From an uncultured Lachnospiraceae bacterium (GTDB lineage: Bacteria; Bacillota; Clostridia; Lachnospirales; Lachnospiraceae), in NCBI GenBank assembly GCA_900555195.1, contig USKC01000160.1, positions 1 to 7,076 on the forward strand: DNA of 7,076 nt, given 5' to 3'. This document shows positions 1 through 5,008 of the stretch, one piece after another. Every line of letters begins with the position of its first letter. Within the stretch, counting starts at the first letter, position 1. Position numbers and translations under genes: made by a program. The notes under the pieces are model-generated. The model saw only the letters and a list, made by a program, of their open reading frames with translations. It was not told the origin of the DNA and ran no database searches.

Positions 1-88
1 TTGATACAATCTTCTGAATCTTGCCGTCTTTGCTCATCAAAAGCAGCTTGACCGCCGATGTTCCCAGATCTACGCCTATGTACAACAT
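1..88 (-). CDS. xylB: Xylulokinase-like FGGY sugar kinase, N-terminal fragment
   Basis: Only the first 29 codons are in the window; the gene runs off the left edge. The translation starts MLYIGVDLGTSAVKLLLM, the N-terminal phosphate-1 motif of the actin-like ATPase fold in FGGY carbohydrate kinases. The wording GVDLGTSAVKLLL is typical of D-xylulokinase, which phosphorylates D-xylulose with ATP in the cytoplasm to feed the pentose phosphate pathway. The start is supported by GGGAGA at 95-100, six bases before the ATG. The gene is divergent from a LacI-family regulator, which fits a sugar-controlled operon. Seen directly: start, ribosome binding site and ATP-binding motif. Inferred: the substrate, because other FGGY kinases (L-ribulose, gluconate, glycerol) share the fold and the discriminating residues lie outside the window. 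Confidence 0.75.
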   Translation of the reverse strand, partial: MLYIGVDLGTSAVKLLLMSKDGKIQKIVS

Positions 89-126
89 ATCGCGTCTCCC
101 ATCCTTTCTTGTTATTCTTCAAAGAG

Positions 127-163
127 CCGCCTTCCCTCTCAGGGGCGGAAGGTTCGCTCCCCT
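127..163 (-). other. Possible alternative hairpins in the kinase mRNA leader
   Basis: If the minus promoter at 216-244 is used, the kinase mRNA has a leader of about 120 nt. Within it two pairings compete for the same bases. In plus coordinates, AGGGG at 141-145 can pair with CCCCT at 159-163, extended by CG/CG. Alternatively CCGCC at 127-131 pairs with GGCGG at 144-148, or CCTTCC at 130-135 with GGAAGG at 147-152. The pairings are mutually exclusive, as in attenuators. However, no U-tract follows and the ribosome binding site at 95-100 is not covered. I do not recognise a known riboswitch class, so this is only a structural observation. Confidence 0.2.
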
Positions 164-215
164 TTGCCGTCTCACGCCGGGCAAGCTTCACTTTTCGTGC
201 CCGTGCACATAATTC

Positions 216-244
216 ATCTTAATTGATTTTCAACAAAAAATCAA
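216..244 (-). promoter_or_regulatory. Probable promoter of the kinase gene
   Basis: Read on the minus strand, -35 TTGATT (239-244) is followed by a 17-bp spacer (222-238) and -10 TAAGAT (216-221). This is a good match to a sigma-A promoter in sequence and spacing. Transcription would start near 209 and give a leader of about 120 nt before the kinase ATG at 88. An inverted repeat covers the spacer and the -35, which suggests repression by steric blocking. Confidence 0.5.
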
Positions 245-245
245 T
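222..245. promoter_or_regulatory. Inverted repeat overlapping kinase promoter, candidate operator
   Basis: ATTGATTTT at 222-230 and AAAATCAAT at 237-245 are perfect 9-bp inverted arms separated by six bases. They lie exactly over the spacer and -35 of the minus-strand kinase promoter. One arm with its flank, CTTAATTGATTTT at 218-230, matches 12 of 13 bases of CTGAATTGATTTT on the minus strand at 422-410, next to the regulator gene. The 458-1474 LacI-family protein is the obvious candidate binder. Against this, the site lacks the central CG typical of LacI-family operators and has a longer spacer, so another regulator is possible. Confidence 0.45.
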
Positions 246-365
246 CCTCTTCATCAAATTCGTTAGAATCACCAATTTATGCGGCTTTTTGGCCATAGAA
301 AACGTCCCCGTTTTGTGGGATCTGCCGTTTCTTGTTGCACGCACACGTTTTCTCCTCCCCTGAAA

Positions 366-422
366 TTGACTTTGCCCTCCGTTTATGCTACGGTTAAAGA
401 AGTTATACAAAAATCAATTCAG
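366..422 (+). promoter_or_regulatory. Tentative regulator promoter with operator-like half-site
   Basis: TTGACT at 366-371 is a good -35. The best spaced -10 is the weak TACGGT at 389-394 (17-bp spacer). A better-looking -10, TATACA at 404-409, has no matching -35, so the exact promoter is uncertain. AAAAATCAAT at 409-418 repeats 236-245 of the kinase operator. CTGAAATTGA at 360-369 is an inverted copy, with one extra A, of TCAATTCAG at 414-422. This arrangement would suit autoregulation. Confidence 0.3.
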
Positions 423-457
423 AAAGAAAATAAGAAGTGCGGAGGTGAAAGGAATTC

Positions 458-1474
458 ATGGCTACAATCAAGGAAATCGCCGAATTGGCGGGCGTATCGA
501 GGGGGACGGGAGATCGCGTGCTGAATAACCGCGGAGCCGGGAATCCACAGACCGCAAAAAAAGTGCTTGAAATCGCCCGTGCGCTTCATTATAAACCCAA
601 CAAAGCCGGTCTCTTTCTCGCTGCCCAGAAACGGAATCTGAAAATCGGAGTAATTCTGTTCGATACAGGGAATCCTTTTTTTGATGAAGTGCTAGGCGGC
701 GTCCATAAGAAAGCAGAAGAACTGAGAGGCTATAATTGTTCTGTTCTTGTCTCTCGAGTGGGCTTTGACTTGAATGCACAGCTTGCGGCCATGGATGAAA
801 TGGCGGCCAAGGAAGTGGACGGCATCATTCTTTCTCCTTATAACGATCCCAAAATCAGCCGGAAAATCAACGAGCTTCATCAGAACGGGATCAGCGTGAT
901 CACCACCAATACGGACATTGAAAATTCTGAGCGTCTAGCCTATGTGGGCTGCAATTTCTACCGTTCCGGCGAAACTGCCGCCGGCTTGATGCATCTGATC
1001 GGCGCCTCCAAAATTTATGCCGGAATTATCACAGGCTCTTCCAAAGTTCTCTGTCACACTGACCGGATCGCCGGCTTCTGCGACCGCATCCGTTCCCACT
1101 ATCCGGAAATTCAGGTGGTGGATACCCGCGAAAACAGCGACGATGAATTTGAAAGCTATGACAGCACCCTCTCCCTTTTGAGGGAGCATCCTGAGATCAA
1201 CGCGCTCTACTTTGCGGCGGGCGGCGTATATGGAGGCTGCCGGGCTGTCCTGGCCGCTGGTCGGGAGGATATCACGATCATTTCTTGCGATAAGGTTCCT
1301 ACTACGAAGGAGATGATCCAGCGGGGCGTGATTGATGCCACGATCTGCCAGCAGCCCGCAATCCAGGGAAGCAAGCCGTTGGATCTGATGTTCTCTTATC
1401 TCACCACAGGGGAGAAGCCGTCGAAAGAATACCATTATACAGCGGTAGATATCCGGATACGGGAGAACATCTGA
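458..1474 (+). CDS. LacI-family transcriptional regulator, sugar-binding type
   Basis: This 338-aa protein has the LacI-family plan: an N-terminal helix-turn-helix (about residues 2-25, TIKEIAELAGVSRGTGDR), a hinge helix (about 45-56) and a periplasmic-binding-protein-like effector domain (about 62-330, starting KIGVILFDTGNPFFDEV). The effector domain resembles the ribose/xylose-binding type (Peripla_BP_4). Such proteins bind operators as dimers and respond to a sugar or sugar phosphate. The start is supported by GGAGGTG at 441-447, ten bases before the ATG. It is divergent from a xylulokinase-like gene, so control of that operon is the likely job; the effector is not shown. Oddity: residue 18 in the recognition helix is Gly (GGA codon), where the family has Val. 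Length is normal for the family. Confidence 0.9.
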   Translation: MATIKEIAELAGVSRGTGDRVLNNRGAGNPQTAKKVLEIARALHYKPNKAGLFLAAQKRNLKIGVILFDTGNPFFDEVLGGVHKKAEELRGYNCSVLVSRVGFDLNAQLAAMDEMAAKEVDGIILSPYNDPKISRKINELHQNGISVITTNTDIENSERLAYVGCNFYRSGETAAGLMHLIGASKIYAGIITGSSKVLCHTDRIAGFCDRIRSHYPEIQVVDTRENSDDEFESYDSTLSLLREHPEINALYFAAGGVYGGCRAVLAAGREDITIISCDKVPTTKEMIQRGVIDATICQQPAIQGSKPLDLMFSYLTTGEKPSKEYHYTAVDIRIRENI

Positions 1475-1499
1475 TATACTCCCGTCTCCCAGGGATATA

Positions 1500-1569
1500 C
1501 GTCTCCATGCGCTGCGCATTCTTGCAGCGGTCCAGCTTCCTGCCAGAATCCCTACCTGCGCCGGAGACG
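1500..1569 (+). other. Nested inverted repeats after the regulator gene
   Basis: CGTCTCC at 1500-1506 pairs with GGAGACG at 1563-1569, enclosing CGCTGC at 1510-1515 paired with GCAGCG at 1524-1529. Just upstream, GATATAC and GTCTCC occur twice in order (1473-1489 with four extra bases between them, and 1494-1506). No T-run follows either stem, so an intrinsic terminator is not supported. It may simply fold the 3' end of the regulator mRNA. Confidence 0.2.
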
Positions 1570-1587
1570 GCTGCCTGAACTGTTACA

Positions 1588-1663
1588 AATTCTTATCCCA
1601 TCCAAACAAATCCTTATCGTCAAACGCTTGCAAGCGCGCGCAATGCCGCGTATGATAAGGAAT
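1588..1663. repeat. Three copies of an ATYCTTATC motif, one inverted
   Basis: AATTCTTATC (1588-1597) and AATCCTTATC (1609-1618) are direct copies; the reverse complement ATTCCTTATC lies at 1654-1663. The second and third form an 8-bp inverted repeat (TCCTTATC 1611-1618 with GATAAGGA 1654-1661) that brackets the -35 palindrome, with the right arm on the -10. Binding sites for a regulator of the reductase gene are the likely reading, but I cannot name the regulator. Confidence 0.35.
1625..1656 (+). promoter_or_regulatory. Probable reductase promoter with palindromic -35 region
   Basis: TTGCAA at 1628-1633 and TATGAT at 1651-1656 are separated by exactly 17 bp. This is a plausible sigma-A promoter giving a leader of about 90 nt before the reductase start. 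The -35 sits inside a perfect 12-bp palindrome, CGCTTGCAAGCG (1625-1636). On the minus strand, bases 1633-1619 match 13 of 15 positions of the CcpA cre consensus (WTGNAANCGNWNNCW). The missing matches are the last two positions, so a LacI/CcpA-type operator is possible but unproven. Confidence 0.45.
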
Positions 1664-1753
1664 CACAGAGGTGTCCGCTTCTTCGGATGCCAGAGTTAAT
1701 CGCACCACAGCTGCCAGCCAACCAATCACAGAACACAGAAATGAGGTAGAATG

Positions 1754-3304
1754 ATGAACAAGCAAGACATCCTTTCCGCGCGGGAAGAAATGAAAGAATT
1801 CAAGGAAAAAACGGATGCGTTCTATGCCGGAGATATGGATAAGGGTTCCTACAAGTCTTTTTCCGGCCGTTTCGGAAGCTATGCACAAAGAGGCGGCACC
1901 GCAAATATGCTGCGCCTGCGCATGACCGCCGGACGTCTCACCAAGGAAAAGCTCCGTTTCATAGCGGAGATGATCGAACAGCATCAGGTAAAACGCGCAC
2001 ATTTCACCACCTGCCAGACCGTACAGCTCCATGACTTAAGCGGCCAGGATGCTTATGAAATCATGGTGAAAGCGTTGGATGCCGGGATCAATACCCTGGG
2101 AGGCGGCGGCGATTTTCCCCGCAATGTGATGTGTTCTCCCTTATCTGGCGTCGAGCAGGGTGAATACTTTGACGTGCTTCCCTATGCGGAAGCCGCCGGG
2201 GAATATCTGATGACCCTGATTCACGCGCAGAAAATGCCCCGCAAGCTGAAGGTTGCCTTTTCCAATTCCCCTAAAAACAGTACGCACGCCACTTACCGGG
2301 ATCTGGGTTTTGTGGCCTGCCCTGACGGGACATTCGACGTGTACAGCGCCGGAGGCCTTGGAAACAATCCCCGTATGGGCGTCCGCGTTGCGCAGGGCGT
2401 TGCTCCGTCTTCGATCCTTTATTATATTAAGGCCATGTGGCTGACATTTCTTGCATATGGAAACTATGAATCCCGAGCCAAGGCGCGCACCCGCTACATG
2501 CAGGAAGCGCTCGGCGGAGCGGATAATTATATTCAGGCCTATCGCCAGAAGCTGGAAGAAGTTTTTGCTTCCGGAGAGAATCTGGAACTTTCCGTCACCC
2601 CCGTTTTGGTCAAAAAAGGCGGCGACCAGAGTCATGCAGAAGGCTTCCGCGTGATCCCCCAGAAACAGGAAGGCTTGTACAGCGTTCTGTATCATCCCAT
2701 CGGAGGACAGCCCGATCCTTCCTGGTTCTCCCGCATCAGCGATACAATCCGTGACATGGAAGAAGTGGAACTGAGGCTTTCTCCCGACGAGACCGTTTAT
2801 ATCATCAACCTGACCGGCTCCGAAGCGCAGAAAGTGCTGGATGCAACCGCCGATGGCGCCAACACGCTTTTTGAAACCTCCGTCAGCTGTATCGGAAGTT
2901 CCATCTGCCAGGTAGGCGCCAGGGATTCCCAGGCTCTTCTGTCCGCCTGCGTAAAGGCCGTGCGGGAAGCAGGGCTGCCCGATTCCGCCCTTCCCCAGAT
3001 CCATATCTCCGGCTGTACCTCCTCCTGCGGAACACACCAGACCGGAGCCATCGGTTTCCACGGGACCGTCAAGCTGGTCGACAAAGTTCCCCAGCCCGCC
3101 TTCTTCCTCCATATCAATGGAAAAGAAGGACAGGAAGATGCCCTGTTCGGCACACAGCTCGGCGTTATCCTGGAAAAGGATATCCCTTCTTTCCTGATCG
3201 CTGTCGGAACCGCTGCAGCAGCCAGCGGACAGCCCTTCGGCCAGTGGAACAGCGCCCATCCCGGAGCATTGGAGGAAATCGCAGCGCAATATCTCGCTAA
3301 CTGA
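1754..3304 (+). CDS. Siroheme nitrite/sulfite reductase-like hemoprotein
   Basis: This 516-aa protein has the two-fold repeated layout of the nitrite/sulfite reductase hemoprotein family. A ferredoxin-like half carries GGTANMLRLR and CQTVQLHDL (about residues 47-95), followed by FSNSPKN and GGLGNNPRMG in the siroheme-binding half. A second ferredoxin-like half follows. The cluster cysteines fit C-X5-C...C-X3-C: CIGSSIC (Cys379 and Cys385) and GCTSSCG (Cys421 and Cys425), which hold a [4Fe-4S] cluster coupled to siroheme. The reaction is six-electron reduction of sulfite to sulfide or nitrite to ammonia; the sequence does not decide which. The second motif has Thr where GCPNSCG-type enzymes have Pro. 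Two in-frame ATGs occur, at 1751 and 1754. GAGGT at 1743-1747 is six bases from the second and only three from the first, so 1754 is preferred. No electron-donor or siroheme gene adjoins it. It is followed after 19 bases by the long palindrome. Confidence 0.88.
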   Translation: MNKQDILSAREEMKEFKEKTDAFYAGDMDKGSYKSFSGRFGSYAQRGGTANMLRLRMTAGRLTKEKLRFIAEMIEQHQVKRAHFTTCQTVQLHDLSGQDAYEIMVKALDAGINTLGGGGDFPRNVMCSPLSGVEQGEYFDVLPYAEAAGEYLMTLIHAQKMPRKLKVAFSNSPKNSTHATYRDLGFVACPDGTFDVYSAGGLGNNPRMGVRVAQGVAPSSILYYIKAMWLTFLAYGNYESRAKARTRYMQEALGGADNYIQAYRQKLEEVFASGENLELSVTPVLVKKGGDQSHAEGFRVIPQKQEGLYSVLYHPIGGQPDPSWFSRISDTIRDMEEVELRLSPDETVYIINLTGSEAQKVLDATADGANTLFETSVSCIGSSICQVGARDSQALLSACVKAVREAGLPDSALPQIHISGCTSSCGTHQTGAIGFHGTVKLVDKVPQPAFFLHINGKEGQEDALFGTQLGVILEKDIPSFLIAVGTAAAASGQPFGQWNSAHPGALEEIAAQYLAN

Positions 3305-3323
3305 CCGCACCCTCTTTCCCGGT

Positions 3324-3446
3324 AAAATGGCCGTTCCGGCCTATGTACAGCCCTGGCCCCCTGTGCATTGTTTCCTGAACAAAAGTTTCGTCCAGAAAAC
3401 AATGCGCAAGGGGCCAGAGCCATACACAGGCCGGAACGGCCATTTT
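3324..3446. terminator. 123-bp gapless palindrome, probable bidirectional terminator
   Basis: Bases 3324-3446 fold symmetrically about G3385 with no gap: 61 opposed pairs, 52 of them Watson-Crick. The outer 19 pairs are perfect, AAAATGGCCGTTCCGGCCT against its complement at 3428-3446. Because the ends are AAAA and TTTT, transcripts from either side would carry a GC-rich stem followed by U residues. This fits a shared terminator for the convergent reductase and znuB genes. It is far longer than a normal terminator stem. The right end is one base from the znuB stop codon. All nine mismatches are transitions, and eight become G-U pairs in minus-strand RNA. A mobile palindromic repeat or structured RNA is the alternative. 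Confidence 0.7.
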
Positions 3447-3447
3447 G

Positions 3448-4269
3448 TTATCCTCTGTATTTTATCGCCGATATGAGCCAGAAAATACAATAAAAGAGAA
3501 TGTCCACCACCACTATGCTCGCCCCCGTAGGCGTTGCAAAAAGGAAGGACATCACCAGCCCCAGAACGAAACTACAGACGGAAAGCACGAGGGCACACAG
3601 GATCACGCTTCTGTAGTGTCTGCAGAGACGCATTGCCGTCAATGCCGGAAAGATAATCAGGCTGGAAATCAGCAGCGCGCCCATCATGCGCATGCCCAAA
3701 ACCACGGTCACTGCGGTGAGCACAGCTAAAAGCATGTTGTAAAGATCGGTCCGTACGCCCGTGGCTCTTGCGAACACGGGGTCAAAGGTTACCGCAAAAA
3801 TCTTGTTATAGAAAAAGACATAAAGAATCAGCACAACCACAGCCAGGACAACGCTCAGAACCACGTCGCTCTTGCTCATGGCCAGGATGGAGCCGAACAT
3901 ATAGCTGTTCAGATCTGAGTTCATTCCCGTAGTGAGGGATACCACCATTACGCCGATCGCCAGCGCACCAGTGGAAAACATCGCAATCGCCGCATCCCCC
4001 TTCAGCTTTCCGTTCTCGCTCAGCCTCAGAAGGAGGAATGCAGCCAGGATCACCACCGGAATGGCCACAGAAAGCGGCGCCAGATGAAGGGCTGAAGCCA
4101 CAGCCAGCGCGCCGAATCCCACATGGGAAAGGCCGTCTCCGATCATGGAGTACCGCTTCAGAACCAGGCTCACGCCCAGCAGGGAAGCGCATATCGATAT
4201 GAGTATCCCCACCAGAAACGCTCTCTGCATGAAGGGATAGGAAAACATCTGTCCGATATATTCAAGCAT
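3448..4269 (-). CDS. znuB: Metal (Zn/Mn) ABC transporter permease, ZnuB-like
   Basis: This 273-aa integral membrane protein belongs to the ABC-3 permease family, which moves Zn2+ or Mn2+ inward across the cytoplasmic membrane. It has about eight hydrophobic segments. The family signature RYSMIGDGLSHVGFGALA (about residues 39-56) and the conserved GVRTDLYN and MMGALLISSLIIFPALTA (about 195-212) are present. The start at 4269 is chosen over an upstream in-frame ATG (4374) because GGGAGGTG lies six bases before it and the protein then starts MLEYIGQMFSYPFMQRAF, as in homologues. The first eight bases overlap the end of znuC, implying translational coupling. The gene ends one base before the long palindrome. 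Metal specificity cannot be read from the permease. Confidence 0.92.
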   Translation of the reverse strand: MLEYIGQMFSYPFMQRAFLVGILISICASLLGVSLVLKRYSMIGDGLSHVGFGALAVASALHLAPLSVAIPVVILAAFLLLRLSENGKLKGDAAIAMFSTGALAIGVMVVSLTTGMNSDLNSYMFGSILAMSKSDVVLSVVLAVVVLILYVFFYNKIFAVTFDPVFARATGVRTDLYNMLLAVLTAVTVVLGMRMMGALLISSLIIFPALTAMRLCRHYRSVILCALVLSVCSFVLGLVMSFLFATPTGASIVVVDILFYCIFWLISAIKYRG

Positions 4270-4988
4270 CCGCAGCACCTCCCAGGAAATTCTCTCCAAA
4301 TCCGCTCTTCTTATATGCTTCCACTGTTCCGAAGAAATAGCCCGCATGGGACAGATGCAGAATATGATCTGCATGGCTCACCGCGTCCCTTATGGCATGG
4401 GATACCATAATAACGGTTATTCCCTGCTTCGTGTTCAGTTCGTCCAACAGGCCGTAAAGTTCTTCCACGGCAAGCGGATCCAGCCCCGTTGTGGGCTCAT
4501 CCAACAGGATCAGCCGTTTTGTAGCGCACAGGGAACGGGCCAGGAGCACTCTCTGGCGCTGTCCGCCCGACAGTTCCTGAAAGCTCTTATTTTTGATGGA
4601 AGCGATCCCGAGCAAATCCAGGTTATCCAGTGCCCTCTTCTTCTCCGCCGCCCCATACCCAGGCCTCATTCCCCGGCTATTCAAACAGCCGGACAGAACA
4701 ACCTCATATACGGAAGCCGGAAAGTCCTGCTGTACCGCGTCCTGCTGAGGCACATAACCGATCTGTGTGCTCTTCAGCCCCTCTCCCATAACAATCTCTC
4801 CGCCGGAGGGCTTCTTCAATCCGAGGAGCCCCTTCAAAAGGGTGGATTTTCCCGTGCCGTTCTCCCCCACCAAAAAAGAGACAGGGTCGTCTAAGATAAG
4901 CCCCTTCATCCACCTGAAAATTCAGGCCGGAGACCACAATCTGATTATCATAGGAAAAGGAAAGATCCTTGCAAATAATATAGGACAT
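4262..4988 (-). pseudogene. znuC: Metal ABC transporter ATPase ZnuC-like, frameshifted
   Basis: The ATPase of the operon is split over two frames. Frame one starts at ATG 4988 (AAGGAG ten bases upstream) and reads MSYIICKDLSFSYDNQIVV to GAYL at 4893. It then loses family similarity and ends at 4704. The second frame carries the rest: Walker A GENGTGKST (4841-4867), the Q-loop PQQ, signature LSGGQRQR, Walker B LILLDEP, the switch His in MVSHAI, and the C-terminus to 4262. In ABC ATPases about six residues separate the Gly of GAYL from Walker A; here 22 nt lie between the L codon and the Val codon of LVGENG instead of about 6. That is 16 extra bases, or five codons plus one. A run of six A (plus strand, 4872-4877) lies in this stretch. 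A second-frame ATG at 4909 could give a 215-aa protein lacking the N-terminal beta-strands, but its ribosome site is crowded. Disruption may be real or an assembly error. Confidence 0.75.
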
Positions 4989-5008
4989 TCTTCTTTGTCT
5001 CCTTTTTG

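Larger units (their letters stand above)
89..457. other. Divergent intergenic region between kinase and regulator
   Basis: These 369 bases hold no gene I can support. Short open frames in either direction lack a ribosome binding site and a recognisable protein. The region contains the kinase leader (89-215), the kinase promoter with its inverted repeat (216-245) and the regulator promoter area with a matching half-site (about 366-422), each listed separately. The middle (about 246-360) also has a short inverted repeat, AAAACG-TCCC-CGTTTT at 299-314. It sits away from both promoters, and its role is unknown. Confidence 0.7.

Noticed and set aside
120..165. Riboswitch-like wording (CUGAGAGGG and CUCUCAGG) in the kinase leader
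   Set aside because: The short matches recall TPP and glycine riboswitch fragments, but the rest of those conserved cores is missing and the downstream gene does not fit.
1459..1485. ACGGGAG/CTCCCGT stem at the end of the regulator gene as a terminator
   Set aside because: The stem is only 7 bp with a 13-nt loop that includes the stop codon, and no T-run follows.
935..1519. Long open frames opposite the regulator, reductase and transporter genes
   Set aside because: They lie antisense to or out of frame with well-recognised genes, lack ribosome binding sites and have no family-like composition.
1661..1732. AATCACAGA repeated at 1661-1669 and 1724-1732
   Set aside because: A single 9-bp direct repeat 63 bp apart in a leader, with no symmetry or further copies, is within chance expectation.
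3327..3476. Small plus-strand open frame of 49 codons through the palindrome (and a similar one on the minus strand from 3442)
   Set aside because: Both frames read through the palindrome, and their similarity to each other follows from its symmetry. Neither has a ribosome binding site, so I treat them as by-products of the repeat.
4270..4374. Upstream ATG for znuB giving a 308-aa protein
   Set aside because: The extra 35 residues are encoded inside znuC in another frame and look unlike a permease start. The ATG at 4269 has a strong ribosome binding site and gives the family N-terminus.
4866..4882. Programmed ribosomal frameshifting in znuC
   Set aside because: The needed shift is +1, there is no classic slippery heptamer or stop-codon cue, and the T6 run is short for transcriptional slippage. 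The surplus five codons also would remain unexplained.
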